Below, piece after piece: positions 10,617 through 20,125 of a stretch of 64,000 bases of DNA. Each line of letters begins with the position of its first letter. The first letter of the stretch is position 1. The DNA is taken from NCBI RefSeq assembly GCF_031143425.1, contig NC_090447.1:30346238-30410237 (forward strand), read 5' to 3'. Source of the DNA: Pleurodeles waltl. Its lineage: Eukaryota > Chordata > Amphibia > Caudata > Salamandridae. Position numbers and translations under genes: made by a program. The notes under the pieces are model-generated. The model had not been told where the DNA came from, searched no databases, and saw only the letters and a list, made by a program, of their open reading frames with translations.

Positions 10617-12260
10617 TTAAAATTCTGTCAGCTCCCTTTTCCTTTTAGTTCCCCTAGTTTGCGCTTTGTATTCTTCTGCCATTCTTTTCATTATTTTCTC
10701 CTCCTTTCTTCTTTTAATTTTCTCCATAATCATTATTATTCCCCTTTTTATTCCCCAAATTCCAAATACACAAATTATCACTATTAATATCCCTTCTATT
10801 ATTTTCAATAATATTCCATTCCAAATTCCCCCAATCCAATGTCCCACTGAAGCAAGTCCCTTTCCAACCTTCTCCCACACTCCTGGTTCTTTCAGTTCTT
10901 TCAAATCTGCACTTTCTTTTGTCAGATTAGCAAGCATAGTTTTAATCTTCACACTATTATCCGGTATATAGGTGCAGCAGTGACGTGCACCAATCATTTT
11001 GCAAACGCCTCCATCCTTTGCTAAAAGAATGTCTAAAGCAAGCCTATTTTGAAGAGTCATAGCTCTTTCCGCTGCAAGTTCAGCATCCATCAGGATTATA
11101 GCACCTGAAAATTTTGTCAACATGTTATCCACTATAGTAGACAACTTTCTTATTTTGATGGAATTCAGCACAACTCCCAATGAAGGAATCATGGCTCCAA
11201 ATATATCACCTACCACAGCAGCTGCGGTCTCTCTTTTCTGGATACGATGGGATCCAGATGTCTTTTGAATCATCGATACGTCATCCAGCTGATAAACCTT
11301 TGGAAACACTATACCCAAATAACATCTTCCCCACCATCCCTTTGGAAGACGATAATAGGCATTATGCCCACAAATGTAATACACCCCTGGAATGACAGGG
11401 TCAAGTCCGTCCATCATGAATGTCCATTTGGCCTTAAAGATAAACGTATGTTTGCATTCACTCGCTCCTACAAAAATATTGTCATAGTAAGATTCACCTC
11501 GATATATACAAAATTTCCCTACATGCCAAGCATCTAAAGCAATTTTCCCTTGTGTCTTTATAGCAGCAAAGTCATAGTTATCTACTGAAGTCCTCTTATG
11601 TAGTTCTTTTTCTAATTTCGCCTTCATTTGAGCCCTTCTATCATCTGTGCGATCTAAAAAGCTTATTTCTACAGCAGAGACGGAGCAAGTAAGGTTCTCC
11701 CTATGAGCATGAGCCGTTTCAAAAGGTTGCATTGGCTCGAAAAAGTCCCTCATAATTTTGTAATCCCAATATTTTGCAGTCTCGCTTAGCTGCGCTATTA
11801 TAGGAACATAATCAAAGGTAACATCATAATTCGAGTAAAAATACTGTATGTTAGATTGACCATAAAACCTAGACATTACTATACTACATGTAATCCCATA
11901 TGTAAGAGGCATGTGGTGATAAGTCACCCCTTCCTTTACTGATGTTGGTATCTGTGTACACACATAACAATCTTTCGCATCCATAGTCTCAACATACTCT
12001 GTTAATAAGCGATAGAAAACGTTATACGAAAGCTCTTTCTTATCATGCAAGAGCCTCTCATCCATTGCTAGCCTTTTCAATGGTGTTAGTTCAGTGACAG
12101 TAACAGGAACAATAGTAGAAGCAATAATAGTCTCATTCTCACCCTTTCCATGCATTCCAAACACAATTGCCATTATTATTATTACACATGTTAGTACCAA
12201 ACCTATACACACGTATTTACAATATTTCTTTCTATTATTCTGCATAGCGTACCCAGGCAT
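10617..12260 (-). CDS. env: Env glycoprotein, intact open frame (547 aa)
   Basis: Retroviral envelope precursor, predicted to be cleaved into surface (SU) and transmembrane (TM) subunits. The first ATG is followed by a basic stretch and a hydrophobic segment (about residues 17-36) acting as signal or leader. SU carries CYVC at 98-101, the CXXC motif of gamma-type envelopes. A basic RIQKR at 339-343 marks the likely SU/TM cleavage, although it lacks Arg at P4 of the strict furin consensus. It is followed by an Ala/Val/Gly-rich fusion-peptide-like stretch (about 344-362). TM has an immunosuppressive-domain-like helix (about 403-419), then C420 and C428-C429, and a membrane anchor near 482-505, ending in a Lys/Arg-rich tail. 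NXS/T sites include N42, N189 and N445. No stop or frameshift is seen. It begins 214 bp after the pol stop and would be expressed from a spliced RNA. Confidence 0.93.
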   Translation of the reverse strand: MPGYAMQNNRKKYCKYVCIGLVLTCVIIIMAIVFGMHGKGENETIIASTIVPVTVTELTPLKRLAMDERLLHDKKELSYNVFYRLLTEYVETMDAKDCYVCTQIPTSVKEGVTYHHMPLTYGITCSIVMSRFYGQSNIQYFYSNYDVTFDYVPIIAQLSETAKYWDYKIMRDFFEPMQPFETAHAHRENLTCSVSAVEISFLDRTDDRRAQMKAKLEKELHKRTSVDNYDFAAIKTQGKIALDAWHVGKFCIYRGESYYDNIFVGASECKHTFIFKAKWTFMMDGLDPVIPGVYYICGHNAYYRLPKGWWGRCYLGIVFPKVYQLDDVSMIQKTSGSHRIQKRETAAAVVGDIFGAMIPSLGVVLNSIKIRKLSTIVDNMLTKFSGAIILMDAELAAERAMTLQNRLALDILLAKDGGVCKMIGARHCCTYIPDNSVKIKTMLANLTKESADLKELKEPGVWEKVGKGLASVGHWIGGIWNGILLKIIEGILIVIICVFGIWGIKRGIIMIMEKIKRRKEEKIMKRMAEEYKAQTRGTKRKRELTEF

Positions 12261-12474
12261 GATCTGTATAGAATCAGAGAGCTAGAAGCACTTATAAATG
12301 AAACTACTTAGCAATTCAGTTACAAAGCTGAACGAGCACAATGTTCACACCGTCTTCTTCAAAAGGCCAGTCACTTATCGGTTAGCAGCATTTGTCTCAA
12401 TTCGGTTTAGCAATCTCTCAGCTGGTTGTTTGTCTCACGTTAGATTGCAGCAAGCAATACCATTTACTACCGTT

Positions 12475-15400
12475 TCAATCAACAGAGTCTATGAAACTTT
12501 TCTTTTCTATTGGTATCTCTTCTTCTTCTTCGTTCTCGATGCTTAGAGATACAAACTCATCAGTCCAATCATCATTGACTGCATATGCCCATTCAGGACC
12601 AGAATACCTCCTGTTCGGTATCCTTTTCCTTTTCAATTTTGCTTCCCTTTTCGACTCTGCTTCGCTGGTACTTTCCTCTTTTGTCAAATCTTTTTCTTCA
12701 CTTGACGATTGATCCACAACAGTCACTTCTTTTCTTTTCTCTTTCACTTTCGGCCTTCCTCCTTCGTTCAAACTTTCTTTCCCCTTCTCTTTTATTGGTG
12801 AGATACTTAGTCTTCTTTTTGCACCGTGTCCGTTTGATGGACCTGCGATCTTTTCTGTAGAGTTTTGAACTCTCTCGTTCTGCTCTTCTTTGTCCCCACC
12901 TTCAGGGGAATCGGTCACGTTCTCTTTTTCCTTTTCTGTATCGTCTGTTTCTGGGAAAGCCCCCTTCTGCTCAGGCTCTCCTGCTTTCTCACTCTCTTCG
13001 AGCCCTTCGTCACCGTTACTTTCTTCAGGCTCTGTATCACTTTCAGCTGCTTCAGGTTCCTTGTCACCTTCAGCTGCTTCAGGCTTTTTGCTACCCTCAG
13101 CTGCTTCAGGCTCTTTGTCACCTGCAGCTTCGTCGTCGCTGTCTGAACTTTCTCCTTGGTCTTCCCCAAGTGAGTCGGACTCTTCGTTCTCCAATAATAT
13201 CTCTTTTTCTCCTGCTGTTGCTTGTTCGCTTTCAGTTCGCTTTTGTTCTGTCTCAGCACTCGGCACCGCTTTATCAGGCACTGGTAGTTTCAGCGCTTCA
13301 ACTTCCTCATCTGTGGGACACAACACCTTCTTTGTATGACTGGCGTGAATCCAGTTGGGAACCCCCGCGCACTTCACAGCGGTAGTTGTTGTCAGGATCA
13401 CTTGGAAAGGGCCTTTCCAACGGGGTTCCAGACACGACTTCCTCACGTGCTTCTTTATCACGACCCAGTCACCTGCTTTCAGTGCGTGTCCTGGACCTTG
13501 GATCGGTGGCAAGGTGGTCGCTTCCACCTGGTGAGAGAAAGAGCGAACCACGTCAGCCAGACCTTTGCAGTAGTCTAACACCATATCATCTGTAATATTC
13601 AAAAGCATGTTTGCGGGAACTGCAGGAAGTCTCATAGCCCTGCCCATGAGAATTTCGTGCGGAGACAATCCAGTTTTTCTATCCGGAGTGTTTCTCATTG
13701 ACATTAGCACTAAGGGCAATGCGTCAGGCCATTTCAAATTTGTTGATGCACATATTTTTGCCATTCTCGACTTCAGCGTACCATTCATCTGCTCCACCAG
13801 TCCTGATGCCTCAGGGCGATAGCTACAGTGCAGCTTTTGCTCAATGTTCAGTGCTTCGCAAAGTAACTTCATCACCTCGTTATTGAAGTGACTTCCCCTA
13901 TCTGATTCTAAAGAGATCGGGAATCCGAAACGTGGTATCAACTCCCTCAATAATAGCTTGGCAACTGTAAGGCTGTCATTTCTACGTGTAGGGTATGCCT
14001 CAATCCAGTGACTAAAAATGCACACAATCACCAACACATATCTTAAACCTCCATGCACAGGCATCTCAATGAAGTCCATCTGCATACAACTAAAAGGACC
14101 GCTTGCCCTACCAATGTGGCTCGCGTTCACAACTGTTCCCTTTCCTGGGTTCATCTGCTGGCAAGTGACACATCGATGGCAAACTGCTTCTGCAGCTTGA
14201 CGAAATCTGGGGTTAAACCAATCAGTTTTGAACAATCTTATCATGGCATCTCTCCCTAGGTGAGCTTGCCCATGATAGAACCGCGCAAGCTGTGATAAGA
14301 GACTATTTGGTAAAACACATTTTCCCTCATGTGAAACCCATAGCTCGTCTTGTCTCTTTATACATTGTGATTTAATCCAGGAATCTCTTTCATCCTCCCT
14401 GACATTATTCTGTAGTGCTTTTAGTTCTTCTATTGTATCTACAACCTTCAAAGCAAATGCTTCAGCTGGTTCGAGTTCTGGTTCACTTATTGTATTCCAA
14501 TCATCCCTTAGCAATATACAGTTCAAAGCGCAAAATCTTGCGACTTGATCTGCATATGCATTTCCCAGAGACACATAGTCCTGTCCTTTCGTGTGAGCAC
14601 TGCACTTTACCACTGCAACTTCAGCTGGCACTTGAATGGCATGTAACAACTCCCTTATTCTCTCCCCATTTTTCACTGGGGATCCTGAAGAAGTCAGGAA
14701 ACCTCTCTGTGACCATAGTTGTCCAAAGTCATGCACAATCCCAAACCCGTATTGGCTATCAGTGTAAATGGTGACTTTCATCAATGCAGACAATTGACAT
14801 GCTCTAGTAAGGGCTACAAGTTCTACTACTTGTGCAGAATAGACTCCTTGGAGCCATCCTGCTTCCAAGACCCCTGTTACAGTACATACAGCATATCCTG
14901 CCTTCAAAATTCCCATCCCATCTCTTAGACATGAACCATCAACAAAAAGAATTTGGTCATTTTCATCAAGTTTTGTATCTTTGATGTCCGGCCGGGGTTT
15001 TGTGCAAAATTCAGTCACCTGAAGGCAGTCATGTTCGACGTCTTCAGCGTTCTCAATTTCAGCATTTTCTCCAGGGAGCAAGGTAGCTGGATTCAACGTA
15101 GTGCACCTTTTCAGCTGCACATTCGGTGAGCCCAGAATTATCGTTTCATACCTTGTGAGTCTAGCTCCAGTCATGTGTTGCGTTCGGGAGCGGGTCAAAA
15201 GTATTTCAACTGAGTGAGGGACCATGACTGTTACTGGGTGTCCCATCACTATTCCTTCACTCTGAGTGAGGCTGATACCAACTGCTGCTACGGCGCGCAA
15301 ACACCCTGGGAGTGCTGCTGCGACCGGATCCAAAGTAGCTGAAAAATACGCTACTGGTCTGTTTACGCCACCATGGGCTTGAGTCAAGACAGACAAAGAA

Positions 15401-17994
15401 CATGCATCACGTTCATGACAAAACAATGTGAAAGTCTTTGTGTAGTCAGGCATACCTAAAGCTGGAGCCCTGCACATGCATTCTTTCAGTTCAACAAAAG
15501 CATCCATCTCGTCTCCTTTCAGCTCAATTTCATCCAAGGCATCCTTTTGGGTCAATTTCAGTAGGGGCTTTGCTAGAGACGAGAAGTTGGGAATCCACTG
15601 GCGACAATATCCCACCATTCCCAAAAACTTCCTCACCTCCTTCCTTGTCTTTGGTGGACTCATTTGGAGTATACTTGTAATTCTTTCCTTCATTATTCTC
15701 CGTGACCCTTTCTCTATTTGGTGACCCAAGTATTTCACTTTCTTCTGACAGAACTGTAATTTGGAAGGGGACACTTTATGTCCATTCCTTCCCAAATGAT
15801 TCAACAAAGCAATGGTATCGGCTGTGCAGCCACTTTCTGTCTTTGATGCAACCAGTAAGTCGTCAATATACTGTACTAAGGTTGACTCGAATGGTAACTC
15901 TAACTCTTCCAAGTCTTTCTTTAGAACCTGATTGAATATCGAGGGTGACTCAGAGAACCCTTGAGGAATTCGACACCAACTGTATACTCTGTCTAGGAAT
16001 TTGAAACAAAAGAGGAATTGGCTGTCCTCATGAAGAGGCACAGAAAAGAATGCTTGTGACAAATCGATGACTGAGAACCACTCAGCTTCGCAAGGGATCT
16101 GAAACATTATCACAGCCGGATTCGGTACGACAGGGCAGCACTTGATTATGATGTCATTTATTTTTCTCAAATCCTGTACAAGTCGGACTTTCCCACTTGG
16201 CTTTATTAGTCCCATTATCAGTGAATTACATGGGCTGCTTAATACCTCTTTCAGTACTCCCTGCTTCACGAATTCGTCAATAAGTTGGGCAACTTTCATG
16301 AGGGTATCTTGTGGCATGTGGTATTGTGGGGTCTGGGGAAAGATCGCATTGGGCTTTACCATCACTTTTACTGGTTCCACTCCTTTCATCAATCCCACCT
16401 CTTTCCCTGTCATGTCCCACACTTCCTTTCCGACTGTCTCCCGTAATTCTGCTGGGATATCTTCTTCAGTTATCATTGGTAAAAGACAAATCAGAGGATA
16501 CTCTTCGTCAACTGTTTCTATCTCATCACCCTCTACACTGTCTTCTTCTTCCCCATCACTGCTCGTCTGTATTGTTATTCCCTCGTTCGAGCACATTATC
16601 GAACAACCCAACTTGCACAATAGGTCTCTTCCTAACAGTGCAATCGGGCTTGAGTCACATACTACAAACTGATGTACCCCTTGATAGTTACCAATGTTGA
16701 CTGGTATCGGATCTGTTATTGGGTTCGTCAGATGCCTGTTTGCTACTCCCACCACTTGAACTGTCCTCCCCGAGAGTGGCAAATTTGGTACTTCACTGCT
16801 CTTAACAGTTGAACGTGTGGCTCCCGTGTCAACCAAGAATGAGACACGATGACCCATTACTCTTCCTTCTACGTACGGACCCCTTTGATCAACTTCTAGA
16901 GATGCCGCAAGCACACAATCTCCTTCCTCTTCTGAGCTTTCACTCTCCCATACATTGTTTATTCCGCTCTCACTGTGTAATGGGAACTGTTGTACTGTGC
17001 CGTGTGTGCTCATTACCTGACCCGTTACCTGTGGAGGAACCATCATTTGCTGCTGACTCATTGGTGCCAAAGGTATTTGCATTTGCTGATTAGGTACCAA
17101 AGGTAACTGCTGTTGCATCGGCTGCATCTGCGTCATCTGCACACGGGGCATCTGCATCTGCTGCGGCTGCATAGGTTGTAATCCCTGCAATTGATTTATG
17201 GTCTGAAAATTTGGGTTTGGATCTCTCATTTTCGGTCCTCTCATTGTCTGAAATGCATTGAGATCATTGTTTTGCTGACCAACACCTACACCTGCACCTG
17301 CACCTTCCTGCACCACCATCGGGCACTCGCGTTTCCAATGACCTACGTTTCCGCACGCGTGACACGGCATCACCTTCTTCATTGCCTGCACACCCGTCAC
17401 AACAGTGTTCAAATCCGGACCATTATTCACAAAACCTCCTCTGCCTCTGCCTCTGGCCTGTGGTTGAAACGCCATGTTTCCCTGCAACTGCGGCTGCGGT
17501 TGCTGAAACGCCATGTTTCCCTGCAACTGCGGCTGCGGTTGCGGTACCTGCTGTTGGAACCCTTGCATCCCTGGCAACCCTTGCAGTCCTTGCAGACCTT
17601 GCAAGCCTGTCTGAGTCGCCTTAAGCTGCATCATCATCACCTTCTCTTTCAGCCTTTTCTGTTTCACCTCAATTTCGTCGCTACAGTATTTCGCATAAGT
17701 CAAGACTTCATCAATCGGTTTCGACTGCCAGCAGATCAAATGCGATTTTATCATCTGACTTATCTCTGGTCTCAGCCCTTCCACAAATCTGAACACAAAA
17801 TGAAGCATATCTTTCGCCTCAATTGCTTCCGTGCCACTGTAATTCTTGAACGCCTTCAACAACCTCTCATAGTAACTATGAATCGATTCTTTAGCCTCTT
17901 GGGCAGTTCGATCAATTTTCTGCCAATCCACATTTTTCGCGGCAACCTTCGTCTTCAAATGCTCAATCACCTTATAGTACAGACACATCACCAT
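12475..17994 (-). CDS. pol: Gag C-terminus plus Pol polyprotein (1,839 codons), open, with acidic C-terminal extension
   Basis: One frame holding, in order: the capsid C-terminal domain with a major homology region (about residues 30-55); Gln/Met-rich linkers; a nucleocapsid knuckle CHACGNVGHWKREC (211-224); a second Gln/Met-rich stretch; aspartic protease with DTGA (389-392); reverse transcriptase with YIDD (709-712); RNase H with the DGS motif near 1,019; integrase with an N-terminal HX3H beginning at 1,241 and CX2C; catalytic D1307, D1365 and E1401 (35 residues between the last two); and a KGPF motif near 1,527. After about residue 1,560 a Glu/Lys/Ser-rich tail of about 280 residues runs to the stop. 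The first ATG (17,994) lies 9 codons after an in-frame TGA, so this is the continuation of the gag frame rather than an independent start. No stop separates nucleocapsid from protease. Confidence 0.92.
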   Translation of the reverse strand: MVMCLYYKVIEHLKTKVAAKNVDWQKIDRTAQEAKESIHSYYERLLKAFKNYSGTEAIEAKDMLHFVFRFVEGLRPEISQMIKSHLICWQSKPIDEVLTYAKYCSDEIEVKQKRLKEKVMMMQLKATQTGLQGLQGLQGLPGMQGFQQQVPQPQPQLQGNMAFQQPQPQLQGNMAFQPQARGRGRGGFVNNGPDLNTVVTGVQAMKKVMPCHACGNVGHWKRECPMVVQEGAGAGVGVGQQNNDLNAFQTMRGPKMRDPNPNFQTINQLQGLQPMQPQQMQMPRVQMTQMQPMQQQLPLVPNQQMQIPLAPMSQQQMMVPPQVTGQVMSTHGTVQQFPLHSESGINNVWESESSEEEGDCVLAASLEVDQRGPYVEGRVMGHRVSFLVDTGATRSTVKSSEVPNLPLSGRTVQVVGVANRHLTNPITDPIPVNIGNYQGVHQFVVCDSSPIALLGRDLLCKLGCSIMCSNEGITIQTSSDGEEEDSVEGDEIETVDEEYPLICLLPMITEEDIPAELRETVGKEVWDMTGKEVGLMKGVEPVKVMVKPNAIFPQTPQYHMPQDTLMKVAQLIDEFVKQGVLKEVLSSPCNSLIMGLIKPSGKVRLVQDLRKINDIIIKCCPVVPNPAVIMFQIPCEAEWFSVIDLSQAFFSVPLHEDSQFLFCFKFLDRVYSWCRIPQGFSESPSIFNQVLKKDLEELELPFESTLVQYIDDLLVASKTESGCTADTIALLNHLGRNGHKVSPSKLQFCQKKVKYLGHQIEKGSRRIMKERITSILQMSPPKTRKEVRKFLGMVGYCRQWIPNFSSLAKPLLKLTQKDALDEIELKGDEMDAFVELKECMCRAPALGMPDYTKTFTLFCHERDACSLSVLTQAHGGVNRPVAYFSATLDPVAAALPGCLRAVAAVGISLTQSEGIVMGHPVTVMVPHSVEILLTRSRTQHMTGARLTRYETIILGSPNVQLKRCTTLNPATLLPGENAEIENAEDVEHDCLQVTEFCTKPRPDIKDTKLDENDQILFVDGSCLRDGMGILKAGYAVCTVTGVLEAGWLQGVYSAQVVELVALTRACQLSALMKVTIYTDSQYGFGIVHDFGQLWSQRGFLTSSGSPVKNGERIRELLHAIQVPAEVAVVKCSAHTKGQDYVSLGNAYADQVARFCALNCILLRDDWNTISEPELEPAEAFALKVVDTIEELKALQNNVREDERDSWIKSQCIKRQDELWVSHEGKCVLPNSLLSQLARFYHGQAHLGRDAMIRLFKTDWFNPRFRQAAEAVCHRCVTCQQMNPGKGTVVNASHIGRASGPFSCMQMDFIEMPVHGGLRYVLVIVCIFSHWIEAYPTRRNDSLTVAKLLLRELIPRFGFPISLESDRGSHFNNEVMKLLCEALNIEQKLHCSYRPEASGLVEQMNGTLKSRMAKICASTNLKWPDALPLVLMSMRNTPDRKTGLSPHEILMGRAMRLPAVPANMLLNITDDMVLDYCKGLADVVRSFSHQVEATTLPPIQGPGHALKAGDWVVIKKHVRKSCLEPRWKGPFQVILTTTTAVKCAGVPNWIHASHTKKVLCPTDEEVEALKLPVPDKAVPSAETEQKRTESEQATAGEKEILLENEESDSLGEDQGESSDSDDEAAGDKEPEAAEGSKKPEAAEGDKEPEAAESDTEPEESNGDEGLEESEKAGEPEQKGAFPETDDTEKEKENVTDSPEGGDKEEQNERVQNSTEKIAGPSNGHGAKRRLSISPIKEKGKESLNEGGRPKVKEKRKEVTVVDQSSSEEKDLTKEESTSEAESKREAKLKRKRIPNRRYSGPEWAYAVNDDWTDEFVSLSIENEEEEEIPIEKKSFIDSVD

Positions 17995-18021
17995 AGGTGA
18001 TGGTGCACCCGTCTCTCTGTC

Positions 18022-19524
18022 TCACTCTGGTTCACTTGTCGGCCAACCTACAGCTCTTTTGCAATCCTCCCACAAATCTGCCGGAACCACAATCTCGAAT
18101 AAAGTGTTCAGGTCTTCCCAGAGACATTTGGCAAGCTTCACAAACCTATCAGTCTGTTGATACCATTCGATCGGCTTCTCCCTCAGTTTGGGAAAATCAT
18201 TCGTAAAAGACTGAATATCGCTCCTGTGCCATGGTACATGTACTAATTTTCCCCCTGCTGTCTCCCTCATTGGTAACATAGTTACTGTATCACTACTCTG
18301 CGGTCTTTTCTCATTATGCTCTGTAACACTGTCCCTCCTCTTATCCTTCCTCTTTACCCATCTGCTTTCCCACTTGTCTAAGCACCTCCACACTTGGGCA
18401 CTCTGCAACAATTCTCTAAGGTGTGCCTTCATGCCTGCTGATCTCATGTGTTCAAAATCTGTGGTCCCAAAATCCAACCTATAGCTCCTGCTCAAGTGTT
18501 TCGTCTTGCCTATGTCAATCCCGTTCCTGTCTGCTACTTCCTGCAAACTTTTATGTACCTTGTTTACCTCTTTCGTGATCTTTGGACATAGATACCTCAA
18601 TTCCTCTTCCGTGTAGGATTCTAACCTGTTCACACCCATATTCCCTTCCACCAATTCTTGTGCTTCCATGTTCAGCCTCATCCTGCTCAAGTAATCGTCT
18701 CCTTTCCCACTGTCTGAACTTTGCGTGGAATTTAAACTGTTGAACCATTGTGTCAGCTGTTGCGCATTTACCCCCATCAGTGTAGCATTCACATCGACTG
18801 CCATCGATGGTTGCGGCAACTTTTCAGTATTCGATGTTAAAGGTATTATCAGTGGGGGGCTCGACCTCACCAGTGTTGACTGAGCGCATACGGGACTAAA
18901 CTCCATCAAGGACCCGGACCCAGTTGGCTGAGTCGCTATCTGGGTTATCCCTGGAGTGTTTTCTATGCACCTTCTTTCTGTCCCATTCTGCAGCATTTGT
19001 CCCTGACTGCTCATACCTAAGTTAGGCTGACTATACAAAGGTACCACTGGACCTACAGTAATGGGCAGTGATATTGCATCTGGATTCTGTCCATTTCCTA
19101 TATTCTGAGGCATGTTCATCCCCATATTATGGGTCATCATTGCCGGCATGCCCATCTGACTCCCCGTCATTTGAGCATGAACATTTCCTCCCTGCATCTG
19201 CTTTTGAGGCATCACAAACTGAGTTGATTCAGCTTGTGCCATTGTTGGGTTGTAACCATTCTGTACGCCCCTTACGGTCGGATCTAGAATCATTCCTCCA
19301 CTGTTATCACTGCTGTAGTACCCTGGCATCTGCGGCTGATAATGTTCTGCTGGTTTCAACACGGGCACATCTGGATACATTCTCCTGACCTGCGGTATCT
19401 GCGGGGTGAGCAGTAAACTCGGATCCTTAGAATCCCGATGGTGCTCCTGGATTCTGCGTTTCACTGTTCTGTACCGATGCCGGAGGGGCAGAACTGGTAC
19501 TTGGACCTTGTCCATTCTCTGCAT
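18022..19524 (-). pseudogene. gag: Gag middle part: Pro/Gln/Met-rich region and capsid N-terminal domain, ended by an in-frame TGA
   Basis: A 500-codon frame. The first ~30 codons overlap the end of the upstream gag frame and look like out-of-frame translation. Genuine Gag sequence probably starts around 19,445. It then runs through a long Pro/Gln/Met/Asn-rich low-complexity region to a capsid-like segment near the end (about residues 425-490, with VPWHRSDIQSF, a Trp-rich EWYQQ and PADLWEDCKR) that resembles gamma-type capsid N-terminal domains. The frame ends at TGA (18,024-18,022). Sequence continues in the same register without another stop into the capsid C-terminal domain, so the TGA splits capsid. 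The upstream frame is offset by one nucleotide. Whether these are mutations or recoding signals cannot be decided from one copy. Confidence 0.8.
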
Positions 19525-20125
19525 AAGGCGGTGGACGGTCGTTTAGCAATTGCATTATCAACTCCTCATCCTCTAACTCCTCTTCTCTTCTCAACTTTTC
19601 CTCATCCTCTCTGTCCTTCGAACACTTCCTGTCTGTTTTACAGGTAGCTTTCTTACCTGTCTCCTCTTCATCCTTAGTAATTGCTGGAAACAATTTTATT
19701 CCCTGCAATACATCTGACCTCCACACCTTCTGCGCATTATCCCACCTAGCATCCGCTAGTGTCTTTTCTACCTTCCTCATCCTTGTTTCAAACTTGTTCT
19801 TCTGTTGCTGTCTAGCCATTAATTCCCAGATTGCTAGAGCCTCAAACTGTGCTGGCCTTGGAGGCACCTTCATGTCGTACATCGCAAATCTCAAATTCTC
19901 TAGGATCCTTATATTGAATGTCCCATGTATCGGGAACGCTACGCTCCCATGTTTCTCTGTCAGTTTGTGCCATTGCTTTAGCCAAAGACACGGAGCTACC
20001 CCTTTTTCCTCCATTACAATGTAAGCTGGTGTACCTTCGGGTGGCGTCTCCTCTCCTACGCTCGCTTTAATGTAAGACTCCCCCTTCATCGCACTCCTAA
20101 ATGCTTTAAGGAATTTCATTTTCAC
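19427..20125 (-). pseudogene. gag: Gag N-terminal part (matrix-like), 232 codons, ends at a register change
   Basis: Starts with an ATG at 20,125, about 1.1 kb after the primer site. It is basic at the N-terminus (MKMKFLKAFR) and lacks a glycine at position 2, so classical N-myristoylation is not expected. The middle is a matrix-like domain with many Trp, Lys and Glu residues (about 1-130). A Lys/Glu-rich charged helix follows (about 145-205), then a Pro/Ser-rich stretch with a PPPYAE late-domain-like motif (about 204-209). The stop at 19,427 falls inside the next gag frame, which is read one nucleotide further along. The two overlap by 98 bp, and continuing Gag requires a +1 register change. 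Confidence 0.8.

Noticed and set aside
19427..19524. A -1 programmed frameshift between the two gag frames
   Set aside because: The downstream frame lies +1 relative to the upstream one, and I see no classic heptanucleotide slippery site in the overlap. An indel is the simpler explanation.
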